64,000 bases of DNA from Plantago ovata. Taxonomy: Eukaryota; Streptophyta; Magnoliopsida; Lamiales; Plantaginaceae. Both the position numbers and the translations under genes were made by a program. Below the pieces are notes generated by a model. The model saw only the letters and a program-made list of their open reading frames with translations, was not told the DNA's origin and did not search any database. The stretch is from assembly GCA_028274465.1 (NCBI GenBank), contig CM051455.1, positions 76,961,327 through 77,025,326 on the forward strand. The letters are read 5' to 3'. Shown here piece by piece: positions 45,190 to 56,208 of the stretch; position 1 is the first letter of the stretch, and the number at the start of each line of letters is the position of its first letter.

Positions 45190-46175
45190 CCAGGCTTTTT
45201 GCAGTAAAAGCATAGGTCGTTTCCTACTGCTGGTTCTTCTGATTAAGTAGCTTGCTGAGCTTGCTTGTTCAGCGAGCTAGTCTCATTTTTGTACTTATGG
45301 TAGTTGTTACCAAGATGCTTTTCCAGCTTCTCTTTTGCTTTTCGCCTTTCAAGTTCCTTGCTGATGAATTTCTTCATGTTTTTGACAACCAAAGAGTTTT
45401 CATCAGTAGGTTCTTTTTCATTCTTCTTTTCAGAAGATGATGGCTTTGCAGCAAGAGCAATGTTTTGCGATTTTTCAGGAAACAAATTTTCTCTTTGCTT
45501 CCTCTCATAGTTGAAAGTAGCAAGATGAGAGAACAACTTTGTTGGTGTAATGTCTGGCATTCCTTGATTGTAATAGAAATTCTGAGTGTGGATCCATTCT
45601 TGATTCAGACTTCTGATGATAGTTTTCACTTTCTCAGAATCTGAGTAAACGTTTCCAACACCCAATGCTGCCATTTCACTAAGAAGAGTTGTGAATCTGA
45701 AATCCAAGTCTTCTAGTGACTTGTTTGTACCTTGCTTAAAGTTTTGAAACTTTAGCTTAAGTACTTCAAGTTTGTTTTCCTTGGTTTTGTCAGATCCAGC
45801 ACAAAGATCTTGAACCATTTTCCAACCTTCCTTTGCAGTCTTAGCACCCCACAGTTTGCACTGTATGGTATCCGGAGTTGATCGAATGATGATGTTTCTT
45901 GCTTGGCCATCAAGACGGAATCTCTTAGCTTCGTCAGAAGTCCATTCCTCTCTTGGTTTTGGCACAACCGGATCTGATGGTTCGCCTTGGATAGTTTCCT
46001 TTCAGGCTTCAGTGGTTTTTTGAGGGAAACTCCTTTCACTATTAGTGATCTTGATAGGTCCATCATTAAGGACAGTGACCATCTCATCACTAATGGCCTC
46101 AAGATGCAGCATCATGTTGTTTCGCCATTTCTCGTAATTTTACAGCTTCAGCAAGGGAGCATCTCCTAAAGACAT
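45190..46175 (-). pseudogene. Element A1 gag, N-terminal part
   Basis: ATG at 46173-46175 (MSLGDAPLLKL) with a TAA just after that block where A3 has Glu, then NMMLHLEAISDEMVTV in pieces, and an open 240-codon stretch (45243-45965): RNIIIRSTPDTIQCKLWGAKTAKEGWKMVQ (UBN2-type capsid), ENKLEVLKLKFQNFKQG, WIHTQNFYYNQGMPDITPTKLFSHLAT. Ends in the zinc knuckle half CFYCKKPG at the solo LTR. A stop (TAA at 45242-45244) precedes the knuckle. Confidence 0.87.
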
Positions 46176-46272
46176 CCTGTCAGCACAACACTACCAAACT
46201 GATCAAGTGAGAGTGATTTACGGAAAGCACCTAAGGGGATCTAGGTTCAGTGCTGAAGGTTAAAGAACCTCC

Positions 46273-46285
46273 AGCTCTGATACCA
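46273..46285 (-). promoter_or_regulatory. Primer-binding site of element A1
   Basis: The minus strand reads TGGTATCAGAGC two to three bases from the LTR, the initiator-tRNA type site shared with A3 and B. Confidence 0.9.
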
Positions 46286-46287
46286 CT

Positions 46288-47965
46288 TGTTGGTCCCTTT
46301 AAACAACAAGAAAAGACTAGAGGGGGGGGGTGAATACTCTTTTCAAACTTTCGTCGTTTAAAAACTTTCTCAGCAAGTGCTTATTACTTTTCAGTAATGA
46401 GTTTGTTGATACTTAACTTTCTCAGCAAGCGTAAATTACTTTTCAGTAACTTGGTTTGCTGATACTTAAAATCAGAGAGCGGAAGTCTTTCATTCAATAT
46501 GTGCTCTTTCAGTAAGTAAAAGTTTCAGCAAGTGATGTGAGTGACTATGTACAGACAAATATGATTTGCTGAAAACTAAATACAGTAAGTAAATCACACA
46601 AACACTTTTAGAGTGGTATCTGAGAGTGGCGTAATCTCTCAACTAATCCACTTTGTCCTTTCTAGGACTGAATCCACTAAGATATGATTGAGGTTCCTTA
46701 CAATCTCCTATCTAAAGCGATTCAAACAGAAACCAAAGCACACTTGCTTCGTCTCCAACCTAATCTAGAGAACTTCACCTTGTTCTCCACCAAACTTGGT
46801 ACTTTTAATCAGCAAAACTATGCTCGATTAAGGTCCCCTTGAATTTCACGCCTGAAAGGGTGTATTTTCAGTTAGAGAGTTTTGGGGTGAGATGACTTAA
46901 TTATAACTTATTCAGTTACAACAAGTAATCTAAGAAACACAACTTTGAACACTTTGCAGTAAACAAGTTTGATTGTTTCTGGTGTCAAGACTTGTTCTTG
47001 TTCGAAAGAAAGAACACTTAACTAATTTCTTAGCCGAGTTTGTTCTACTTCTTCACAAGTAGCTTGTTCAAGCTTTAAGTCTTGGAATGGATCAATGGCA
47101 GTATAGAGAGTTTGAAGGTATGTGAGTTTAAGCACAAGTGAGAGTATGATCACGTTGTTGACACACTTCAACTCTTCGCCGAATGACTCTATTTATAGTG
47201 CAAGAAAGGAGCCGTTTGAATTTCAAATTCCAAGGTTTTTGATCCTTAACATGTCACTATCTTGCTTTGTACTTCGAGCAGCGTCCTTGTTTGTCTTCTA
47301 GTCTTCATGTCCTTCGCGTGCAAGCTTTGCATTTAATGCTCTGTTGAATAAAATTCAAACAATAACATTGGAGCGCAAATACAAGTACTTTCAGCAAGAG
47401 GTCACATATGTTTCATCAGCAAGTGGTCAGTCTCAGTTTCAGCAAGCACAACCTACTCTGTCTTTCAGATTTTCACTTATGCAATGCTGTTGCTGAAGTT
47501 TCCACTTTCTGAGCAACACGTGCCTTTGTAGATACCAGTCTTCAGCAAGCTTCTAGTCTTTAGATCTTCAATTTCTTCAATTCTTCAGTTTTTTCGAAAA
47601 CTTCAATTCTTCAGATCTTCAAAAACTATTCTAGCTTTCTGAGCGGTTTCTAAATGCTTCAATAGTTTGTTTGTAAATAAACAAAGTACATCGTCAGCAA
47701 ATGCTTCAATAGGTTATTTTCTTTTCAGAAAATAAGATACATCATAATCTTCAGCATCAATAAGTTATTTTCCTCTCAGAAAATAAAATACATCATATGC
47801 AAAAGAAATAACTTATCTAGCACCTAATCTAAGTCTTCAGCAAACGTTCCTCTTTTACAATGTCCTTAAAATTCTAAATTCCTATGGACCTTAAGAGTAC
47901 TAGTTACTGGACTTTCCTTAATTTAGCATGGTTAATTGCTCGTCAAAATTACAAGTTTCCTGACA
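46288..47965 (-). mobile_element. Element A1 5' LTR (minus sense)
   Basis: Partner of 32155-33834. TATA box TATAAATA on the minus strand at 47190-47197. Terminal bases are TTTCCTGACA (one change from TTTCCTAACA). Confidence 0.93.
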
Positions 47966-48231
47966 AATTCTAAATTGAATTTGACCTGATAAATTTGAAC
48001 CGAACTGAACAAAACTTAATTTTTTTTTAAAGTTGAAGTGAACTTAGTTAATTTTTGTATTACAAATAAGTTCAATTTAATTCAGTTCAAATTAATTCAA
48101 TGCAATCATGTTCAATTTTGTCCGTACAAAGAGAACAAATCCCCTACATAAATCATTGCAACTATAACCTTGATGAATTGACGGGGGATGAGTTCATTGA
48201 TTGATGATGGAACAATTGTCAAAAGTGACAA
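47966..48231. other. Spacer between A1 and H
   Basis: AT-rich, with repeated TTCAATTTAATTCAG-type words. No gene recognised. Confidence 0.5.
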
Positions 48232-48517
48232 TGTTGGAAGGACCCGCAGACTGTTGTAATAAGTGGAGGGGTTAGTAAAATTAGCAGAAAAGTTTTTGAT
48301 CCAGATAAATTTGATGGTTGATATGACATATAATATCCTACTCGTGGACCTCTGCCTGTCTGCAAGATACAGAAGAAGACCCGCGGCGAGGCGTAGATAA
48401 TTACATCAACCCCTGCAGGAGGAAAGCTTACCAAGTTGTGGTGCCGCCACATGGCCCTATGGGTAAGTATGGAAGATCCGTAAAGGCACGGGACCAAAGT
48501 AATGGCCCTGCACGTGG

Positions 48518-48773
48518 AAAGAAGACCTCCTCGGAGAACTACAACCACGCTTAGCTCGTGAGGAAATACTCTGCACAAGCACACCCCGAGTGGCTTATAC
48601 GTAGAGCGTCATGGAAGAATCCCCGCAACGGAGGGAGGCGCGCTGCAAGAAGACCTCCGCTGAAAGCTATAGCCTAGCTTAGCCCGCAAAGGAATACTTC
48701 ACGTAGGCACGCCCTGCGCAATCTACAAGAAGATTACTATGGAAGACTCCCTCCAGCCGAGGGAGGCGTCGTC
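48518..48773 (+). repeat. Two ~125-bp direct repeats in H LTR U3
   Basis: Copies near 48518-48640 and 48647-48773 share AGAAGACCTCC, CGCTTAGC/AGCTTAGC, GGAATACT/GGAAATACT, ATGGAAGA and GGGAGGCG in order. They lie 95-350 bases upstream of the TATA box, the position of U3 enhancer repeats. Confidence 0.75.
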
Positions 48774-48867
48774 AGAAGACTTTTCTGCGCCTGACAGACA
48801 AGAAGTACGGAGGAACTGTGCGAGAGCCGGATATCGAGGGAGAAAGGTCTCTCACTCAAGCTGCCTC

Positions 48868-48875
48868 TATAAATA
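48868..48875 (+). promoter_or_regulatory. TATA box of element H
   Basis: TATAAATA within CTCTATAAATAGAAGG, after the U3 direct repeats. Confidence 0.75.
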
Positions 48876-49159
48876 GAAGGCATGTCTCACATTTTGAGGT
48901 AACTCTTATTCTATCACCAATATACTACTCTCTAAACAACCCTTCCAAGGTTCAAGTAAAGTCTTGTACCGGTTTGTCCAAGGAAAACAGGTCAAAAAGG
49001 GATTTAACTCCCTTTCTCTATCCGCGCAGGTACCACGAGCAGCGGGGGGTACTGACATTGAAGGTGGAGCTGAGCTTGTAGTATAGTTCTGGCTTATTTA
49101 TAGTCCATAATTATATTTACAGTAGTATCTATACATTGTGTAATATTTGATTACATCAT

Positions 49160-49177
49160 TGGCGCCGTCTGTGGGAA
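49160..49177 (+). promoter_or_regulatory. Primer-binding site of element H
   Basis: TGGCGCCGTCTGTGGGAA four bases after the LTR end, the form usual in Tat-lineage Gypsy elements. Confidence 0.88.
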
Positions 49178-49210
49178 TCAGACAAAAAAAGAGGTTCATT
49201 CACAAGAAGT

Positions 49211-50440
49211 ATGGCACCCTCAAGAACAACTAGATCTTCCAAGGAGAAGGGACCAGATACGGTGACGATTACACTGCCGCGCGACCAGGAAACAACTAGT
49301 AAGACGAAAGGGCAGGAGAATCCGGTTGACGACGGAACAACTAATGTAAGGGACGGAGAAATCCCAAAGGAGCCTACTGCCACCTTGGAGGAAAATAAAA
49401 TTAACTTCAGAAGGTAGGCGGACATGTTGAGAGAACACTTGGGAGGCAAACCAGGACCAGAGACGGAGGAAGGGACATGTGGCAAGAACAACAAGGAGCA
49501 AGGATACGAACAAGCGGTGCTGGTGAGAAAGAAAGGTGCCAGGAATTCGGCAAGAAAGGAACGAAGAATCAAAAGCAGACTCGGAAGGGATCCAGAACGC
49601 AAGAGGCAAAGGGAAACGGTTTTTAAGCGCATAGGAGAAAAGTGGGTCCCGGTAAAGAAACGATTGGGAGATCACGTGGTGACGAGACACGATGAAGAGA
49701 AGGAAGACACGAAAGGAAAAGGAACCCAGGAGATAGTGGACAGGGGAAGATAAAGAGGCGCGGAGAGGAGGAATACAGATGAAAGGCGCAAGGAGGAGAA
49801 TTCGCAGGAGGAAGACACGGACGAAAGCTATGATGATAGCTCCGAGGGAACCAGCGCGGAATCTACAGAAACGGAGGACTCACTGGATAGGGCAGAAGGA
49901 AACAAAGGCTTTGTGAGGCTAAGATCTGGCCAGGATCGCAGGAAAGAAGAATCCGATCCCGAAGACTCTTACACAAACGACCCCTTGTCCCGCTCGATCC
50001 GACGCGCTTGTCTATGGCCAAGAAGGAATATTTCCACCATAGATGTTCCCAAGTATTCTGGTGAGTCATGCCCATTCGAGCACCAAACACGCTACGAGAG
50101 CCATCTCCACGAAAAAGGTTATGACGATGATACTCTAGCGATGGCTTTCTCTTCTACGCTAAAGGGCAGGGCCATGGAATGGTACATAGGTCTGAGGTCA
50201 GGCTCCATCTGCTCGTACGATGAACTTATGAATTTATTCACATGTCATTTCAAGAATTTCAAAAGAAAGAAGAAGCCGTGCAGCCATTTGGCAACTGTGA
50301 TGCAATGGCAGTCTGAAAGTTTGAGGAATTTCATACACCGGTTCAACTCGGAACTACTGGCGGTAGATGAGATGCCTTTTAGTCTACACATAGACTCTTT
50401 ATATTCGAATACTCTTCACGCTACCCTAGCAGATGAGTGA
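49211..50440 (+). pseudogene. Element H gag, N-terminal and capsid part
   Basis: A single frame from ATG 49211 (MAPSRTTRSSKEKGPDT) to 50440, broken by stops at 49415 and 49751. The first 230 codons are charged, low-complexity Lys/Arg/Glu. The capsid segment (49913-50440) has SRSIRRACLWPRR, KYSGESCPFEHQTRYESHL, AFSSTLKGRAMEWYIGL (the usual gag 'L-G-A--W' core), SYDELMNLFTCHFKN and SESLRNFIHRFNSELL. It would form the particle shell. Confidence 0.85.
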
Positions 50441-51320
50441 AGCTTGCGAAGACCAAGAGATATAATAGATCTTAATGCAGTGGTGGAAAGGCACATAGAA
50501 GCGGAAGAATTCAAACGTAATGTTCCGTCGCGAGCACACAAAATGGCCCGTCGCGAGCACACAAAATGCACCTTAGCAAGGCTAAAACCAAATCAAGAGG
50601 TGAAGACATGGAAATGAGGCAGCGCAAGATTTGGAACAGCCCCAGAAGAGAGAATCGACCTAAAGAAAGCAATACCAGACGCCGCGCGGATTACACGCGC
50701 CTCAACCATCCCAGAGTTCTGATATTCGAGGAAATGGCAGATCGTCCTTATTGGGAATGGCCGCGACAAAGGGAAGAATCAACAGAGACCCGACGCAGTA
50801 GCCTATACTGTGCTTTCTATAAGCAGTATGGCCATGAGACAGATGAGTACGTGACGTTGATGGACGAGATTGAACGATTGGTTGATCAAGGATATTTGAA
50901 AGATTGCGTAATGAGGAAGCATGAACCGGCAGCGAGAAAGGAGTGGGAAAATAAAGAATACCGCCGCCAAGGCGGTACCACTTTAAGAGAAAGCACCAGG
51001 AGAGGGTATGGTAAGAATAAAACATTCCAACCAGGAGAACCTAGCCATACGGCGGGCCGGGGTGATAAGCGGAAGCGTGAAAATTCTAGGGCATATTCTA
51101 GGAGAGATCGCAGTGAGGAGCGTGGAAAAGATCGCAGGGAGAAAAAGCTTGTGGACAATCGGAAGAACACGAAGGACTCAGACCGCCCCAAAAGGAAGGC
51201 AGAAGGAAAGCGTCAAGAGTCTTCAAGAACCAAGAGGAGGGACCCAAGAGAAGGAAGTAATCAACATGATAGCCGGAGGACCAGTAGGAGGCGACACAAG
51301 GAATGAGCGCAAGAGAACGT
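50441..51320 (+). pseudogene. Element H gag, C-terminal part
   Basis: After a TGA at 50438 the frame changes. The open stretch 50566-51306 holds YCAFYKQYGHETDEYVTLMD, matching the Tat gag finger C-FH--HGH-T-EC with two residues lost (Tyr in Cys places), then EIERLVDQGYLKDCV and a very basic Arg/Lys/Ser tail. The finger is unlikely to bind zinc normally. Confidence 0.78.
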
Positions 51321-51845
51321 CGCAAGATGTGGAGTTCTATAACCATGGAGAGATTTTCTCTCTGGGCGCGGTTAGCGGAGCAGCCACCAATGAGATAAAA
51401 TTCGACGATTCGGAACTACCGCCCAAAATTTTAGGTCACAGAGGTTCTGCACAAATCAATGTGCCTTTAGTGATTAGCATGGAAGTAGCGTGCTTCACCA
51501 TAAAAATGGGAGCTCGGTCAATGTTATCCTAGCTGACACGCTAGATAAAATGAAGTTAGACGTGCGGGATATGAGAGAAGTGGTGACGTCTCTAGTAGGG
51601 TTTGGTGGGGCGGAGGTTCGGCCGTTGTTAGTCATCTCGCTGAACGTAACCATGGGAGAAAAACCACTACAAACTACTGAGAGGATCGACTTTATGGTAG
51701 TCGATATGAAATTTGCTTACAACGCCTTGTAAGGAAGACCAGCGCTCAACCAGCTGAAAGCGGTGGCATCAAGTTATCACCTGCGGTTCAAATTCCAAAC
51801 GAAGCGAGGAGTGGGCCAAGCCATAGGCAACGTAAGGAGTCATGG
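51321..51845 (+). pseudogene. Element H protease region
   Basis: VEFYNHGEIFSLG, then ELPPKILGHRGSAQINVPLVISMEVACFTIK, then in a shifted frame NGSSVNVILADTLDKMKL, LVGFGGAEVRPLLVISLNVTMGEK and IDFMVVDMKFAYNAL-stop-GRPALNQLKAVASSYHL. In Tat elements a DTGSS active site lies at the frame junction near 51510; here the sequence reads KNGSS, so the catalytic Asp is missing. RT motifs expected next are absent. Confidence 0.75.
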
Positions 51846-53260
51846 GACTGCTACTCGGTAAAGGCGCGGCATATGTTTGTACAAAAATGGCCTTTGACCG
51901 GGAAGTTTACAGGGACTACGACAAGATTCTTGAAAGAACCAGTGTTCATGGGGGAGGACTCATCATCTGAGGACCAAGACAAGAAAAGACAATATAAAGG
52001 AAAAGGGAAGCCATAGAACACGAGGAGAACGTTCAAGGACGCGGGAGGCTATAAGCCAAGGGACCAGAGCAAGAGCGAAAGAAGCAGGAGAGAAGCATAA
52101 GCTGGTGAGCATAGAAGCACAAAGAGAATAGAGGAATGAACGGGATCATTCGACGATAGCAGTAATACGGGAGTTCCTATTTCTACCATTAATTCTCTTC
52201 GACTAAGGTACTTTATGATGATTACGTACTTAGTAGCGAGTATAACCTTTTGATCCAGTACTCTTTTGTTATAATAGTTATTTGTGTGTGGACCATTAAG
52301 TGGTGGAACAACCATGATTTCATTATGTATTAATCTAGTTCAACGAGTTGTGGTTTCTTGGTGCACATAGAGAAAAAGAATCACTTGTCCTAATGATTAT
52401 ACGCGAGGATGGGACGCCATCATAAAACTCGTAGGCTATCATTGAACAAACGATTCTTCCATTTTTTTTACGATATTATATAGGCACGGGAATAATCAAA
52501 CAAGAACGACAACCGATATCGGTACAAGTGGAGGTATTGAAGGCGTACGTTTAGAGAGGCGTAGCAATGTGACGGGAAATCCCTGTTCGGATGAGAGGCT
52601 GCATGGCTGTTAAGGTCGCTAAAGGCATAACACAAAACAACCCTTCACGATTGCGGTAAAGATCGCCCCAGGCGTAAAAACGCCCTTGGTAGCTCTCGAC
52701 TCCTCAAAGTATGCTTCGAACTGCATGACTTGAGAAAAAGACGTATAGAGCTGATACCCTCTCATCTGCAAGAGCAGCCCCGCCGCGGCTACTTATGTGT
52801 GCGACCAATTCACGAGTACTCCTCCCACATAAGTGGCACCCTACCCCAGAGCGGACTCACTAACGCCTCCCGAGGCGTCGAAGGGAACAGAAGACCTGCG
52901 CACAAATACACCGGGCACGGGAGCCCGACCACTGTGCGGAGACGTTACGTCTCCCAATCGAGGAAGGGAATAGAAGACCCGTGTGTCGACAAAATCAAAC
53001 ACAGTTTCATGAAGATTTCCGGGGGTAATTTATATCATTCCCCCGCAAGACTTACCTACCCGGTTCTGCGAACTAGGGGGTTTGACGACATGAGTAAGGA
53101 TCTTCATGAATACAGAGGAAAGAAGGCCAAGACCACAACAAAGATGATGTAGTTCTACTATCACCACAACACGGCAAAAACTACTGGTTGCTCCCGCGCT
53201 CAAACATGAGGAGAAGGTTAAGATGACTTTCACTGCCAGGCATGGTAATGCACGCGTGAG
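51846..53260 (+). other. Element H 3' region without coding
   Basis: No frame with retroelement domains. Contains purine-rich stretches (51950-52140), a repeated CCCGAGGCGT/CCCAGGCGTAA vocabulary near 52670 and 52866, and GGGAATAGAAGACC/GGGAACAGAAGACC repeats near 52880-52980 (100 bases apart). Confidence 0.6.
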
Positions 53261-53585
53261 ATCTTAATGTATAGCGTCCACTACAACGATAGTATCCATA
53301 ATCTAAATGGCTACGTCATGGAAGCCATGCCATATCTTAACGTATGGAGAACCCATCGTAGTGGGACTTATAATCTAGAACTCCCCCACCTACTATAAAT
53401 GAGCGGACTAAGCCAAATTCAACCACAACGGTATCGGAAACCGTTACGAAGGACGATTAGGCCTTAATGTATGATATCTCTCCTCTAAGAAGAGTTCATA
53501 ATCTAGAAACCGCTACGGCAAGGAAGCCATGCGTATCTTAATGTATGAACTGCTCTTGGAAAAGGACAGCATAATCTAGACCTGA
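53261..53585 (+). repeat. Imperfect tandem repeat in H 3' region (four units)
   Basis: Anchors CTTAATGTAT/CTTAACGTAT at about 53263, 53337, 53463 and 53537, each followed by ATAATCTA at 53300, 53370, 53499 and 53570, and in three units by GCTACG...GGAAGCCATGC or a variant. Unit size is about 74 bases, with one unit carrying a 50-base insert. Confidence 0.75.
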
Positions 53586-54079
53586 TACTTCCAACTTGCA
53601 GAGCTTCACAGTGCGATGAGGTTGGAGGGTCATCCACGGTTTAAAAGAAGAGATAATACTTGCAAAGAGATATGTCAACAGGCAAGATAGAGATAAGCAA
53701 GAAGACGGCCTGCGCGAGCAGAGGTTTGAGCAAAAGTTTAAGCAGAAGGCCAAGTTACAATACGAATGAAACATGTTAAAATACGAATGGTTGTCCCGTG
53801 CCTATGAAACTGAGGAATTACTACAGTTCACCAAGTTAAGACTTTCCCTCAAAAGAGGTCGAACCAATACTGGCTCTCATCAAACGAAGGAGGGTTCCCT
53901 AAAAAAGATAACACTCCCCTATTCTACCCACCTCTTAAGCGAAGTCAACAACTTAATCACCACTTCCTGAATGGCAGGACGAGGGTGGTCTAGAACAGAT
54001 GACACAAAACAGACAAAGCCAACATTTACAACTCGATTACGAACATTACAAAAATTGAAAAACGAGACAAACACTTTGC

Positions 54080-54235
54080 TAAACTGCTTTTTGGCTTTTA
54101 TTGGGCCCTTCTTTGCTTTTTTGGGGTCTTTCTTTTTTTTTTCATTTTTTTTCTTTTCCAGATTTTAACTTTTTTCCTGGAATTTTTCTTTTTTTTTTCC
54201 GATTTTTTCCTTTCTTTTTTTTTTTCTGTATAGCC
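54080..54235 (-). repeat. Homopurine tract of G2
   Basis: Counterpart of 8290-8450; the minus strand is almost pure purine. Confidence 0.75.
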
Positions 54236-54287
54236 AGCAGTAGCACAACGAAAAAGAAATTACAATGACTCACAAACGACCTCCCCA

Positions 54288-54309
54288 AACCTATTCGAAA
54301 GAATAGGTT
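54288..54309. repeat. PPT-linked hairpin in G2, copy 1
   Basis: Arms AACCTATTC/GAATAGGTT, loop GAAA, identical to 8487-8508. A second, mismatched copy (GAATATGTT arm) lies at 54398-54419. Confidence 0.75.
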
Positions 54310-55095
54310 GAAGCACAAACTTTACGAAAAAGGAAAACAAACTTACATCACTTAAAAATCGAAAAAGAAGTCTAATGATAGCGTAACCCCCTACCCAAAC
54401 CTATTCGAAAGAATATGTTGCAAACAAAGGATCACACAATCTCACACTACCTCCTTCCTAGGCATTTAGCAATCTTAAAGCAAGGTGAAGACTTGTTGCC
54501 TCTTACGTACATAATTACTCGGGAAAACAACCACAAGACTCTAACATGCATCATCCTATTATAAAGGCCTTCGTGAACCGCAGTAGAGAAAACACCACTA
54601 AGTGATGTCGAGACTACCAAGCTTAACTAAGTGCATATATAAATGTGACAAGCCAAGCGAGAAAAACCTCAAACAAATTCATAGAGATGAAACATATGGT
54701 TAAAGGTCATAACTAGTTAATCTACCCAATAAAAAAGTTCAAAAAATTTGGCAATAAACTCCACACAAAAACATGCAAAACTATACTAGGATGAATGTAG
54801 TGTATGCAACTAAATACTAAGAAAGCGATAAACGTGCAAATGCTAATGCAAACAAAGGGTTTCACGAGTTTATCATAAGCAAAACAAGTATAGAGATAGC
54901 CAGCGATAACCCCCGCCCAAACCTGAACGTTGTTGCTCGTCTCGAACGTCGAAAGTGGACTTAAGGTGAGAGCTAACTTGTACCTGTAACCTATATGACT
55001 CAAGGAAACTCGTGAGAAACCAAAATAGGTGATAAAAGAAGTAAAAAGATCAATAATTAAGCATAATAGGAGAAAAATGGGGTTCCGAACGAAGG

Positions 55096-55243
55096 ACCCC
55101 CGGGTTTCTGGACACCCGGGGCGAACCGCCCCAGGTGGGGGGCGATTCGCCTGGGGCGTCCAGAACGTCCCAGGCGGCCTGGTCTTTCCAGGCGAATCGC
55201 CCCACATGGGGGGCGGTTCGCCTGGCATCTCCAGACTCCTGGA
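55096..55243. repeat. GC-rich palindrome cluster in G2
   Basis: About 150 bases with GGCGAACCGCC, GGCGATTCGCC, GGCGAATCGCC and GGCGGTTCGCC units, like 7290-7371 and 9847-9986, placed downstream (minus sense) of the gag ORF. Confidence 0.85.
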
Positions 55244-55353
55244 GACGCCTTTTTCCTCCCAAAATGCAAAATTATCATCTTAAAACCTATTTTATCACCA
55301 AAAACACACGAAAAATAAATATGCATGCAATGCAAGAAAGCGATAAAACTAAA

Positions 55354-56208
55354 CTACATGCAACCATTACCACTAATGTTATCCATTATCAAATGGAATG
55401 GAATCTTGTGCATCCGTTCCATTACTCCTTGAAAACTAAAATTAGCAAAACCAAAAAAAAAATCTAAAAAATAACTAAGGGAATCAGATGGAAAATAAAA
55501 AGAGAAAAGAGGATCAAAACTCCTTTGGAACTCATAGGCGGGTGCATGGACCAGAGCGTAGGAGTCAAGATCAAGAGTATCTGCCGCAATAGATTTAGGG
55601 ACACCAAAATCTTCAGGGATTGGCTCCTCGACCTCAACACAACTCACGCCATCACCTTGTGACTCAAGTGAAGCAATGGATTCAGTTATCACCTCCTCCA
55701 CGACTTCCTCTTGACCAACAACCTCGACATCCGCAAGTAAGGACGTGGAATCCAAGCTAAGCACTGAGGAGACTTCATCAATGGATTCTTCTCCACATTC
55801 CTGTTCATCGGCAATGTCGATTTCTGGTGGCTGACTACTGAAGCGAGACGTCCATGCCCTTGACCCGGGAGGTGAGTCCCTATCCCAATGTTCCAGAAAC
55901 TTGCTGGTTACTTCACCCCAAGTGCGCAACGATTTTTCCGGTGGGATTCTGAGCCATCCTCGAGCGTACCGTTTCAAGGCTCCCATAAATCCTCTCATAC
56001 AAAGTTCCTCATGTGATAAAATAACCCCCTCCTCATTCTCACGAGGTATCCTCAACACACCTTCCTCGTACGTGTCTAAGAACCCTCTTGGATCATCACC
56101 TATGGAAAACGTGGAGAGAATGGAGTAGTACGAAGGATCAAAGTCATAATTCCTGCAATCGTCATCCAATGTTATGCAAGTCCCTCGAGGCATCACATAC
56201 CGGGGCAA
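55354..56208 (-). CDS. Gag-like protein of element G2 (open frame)
   Basis: 284 codons without interruption, minus strand, from the ATG at 56206-56208. Residues 1-125 are a Gypsy capsid-like segment: DDDCRNYDFDPSYYSI, GDDPRGFLDTYEEGVL, CMRGFMGALKRYARGWLRIP, KSLRTWGEVTSKFLEHW. After that the usual capsid continuation is absent and an acidic, Glu/Val/Ser-rich tail begins (residues ~135-225), then a Phe-rich stretch (about 230-262) and a short end. No zinc knuckle or protease. It could be a particle protein of a parasite element that is packaged with another element's enzymes. Start choice: first ATG after the PBS in this frame; the 340-base leader has none better. Confidence 0.6.
   Translation of the reverse strand: MPRYVMPRGTCITLDDDCRNYDFDPSYYSILSTFSIGDDPRGFLDTYEEGVLRIPRENEEGVILSHEELCMRGFMGALKRYARGWLRIPPEKSLRTWGEVTSKFLEHWDRDSPPGSRAWTSRFSSQPPEIDIADEQECGEESIDEVSSVLSLDSTSLLADVEVVGQEEVVEEVITESIASLESQGDGVSCVEVEEPIPEDFGVPKSIAADTLDLDSYALVHAPAYEFQRSFDPLFSFYFPSDSLSYFLDFFFGFANFSFQGVMERMHKIPFHLIMDNISGNGCM

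Larger units (their letters stand above)
32155..47965 (-). mobile_element. Full-length SIRE/Maximus-like Copia element A1
   Basis: About 15.8 kb, minus strand. LTRs 32155-33834 and 46288-47965 (1680 and 1678 bases, very similar), PBS 46273-46285, gag, pol in Copia order (protease, integrase, RT, RNase H), a ~4.7 kb extra ORF after pol, and PPT 33835-33850. The great length, coiled-coil gag tail and a long ORF between RNase H and 3' LTR are typical of the SIRE/Maximus lineage; the lineage is inferred, not tested. Possible TSD AATTA/AATTC. It carries a nested solo LTR (43938-45189) and an inverted pol fragment. Confidence 0.93.
48232..49155 (+). mobile_element. Element H 5' LTR
   Basis: TGTTGGAAGG ... 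TTGATTACA, four bases before the PBS. TATAAATA at 48868-48875. More G+C-rich than neighbours. The left border rests only on the TGTTGG start and could shift a few bases because no 3' LTR exists to compare. Confidence 0.7.
48232..53764 (+). mobile_element. Gypsy Tat-like gag-protease element H (3' LTR missing)
   Basis: 5' LTR 48232-49155, PBS 49160-49177 (TGGCGCCGTCTGTGGGAA), gag and protease coding to about 51840, then 1.9 kb without coding and a tandem repeat, ending where G2 sequence starts. Codon content and gag/protease motifs (INMIAGGPVGGD; AYNAL-GRPALNQLKAVASSYHL) are those of Tat-lineage elements. No RT, RNase H or integrase is found, and no second LTR. Confidence 0.78.

Noticed and set aside
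32155..47965. A perfect TSD for A1
   Set aside because: Flanks read AATTA and AATTC; four of five match, so a TSD is possible but not proven.
54722..55335. Several overlapping minus-strand frames at the G2 GC cluster
   Set aside because: Mutually overlapping, dominated by palindrome translation, no gag motif.
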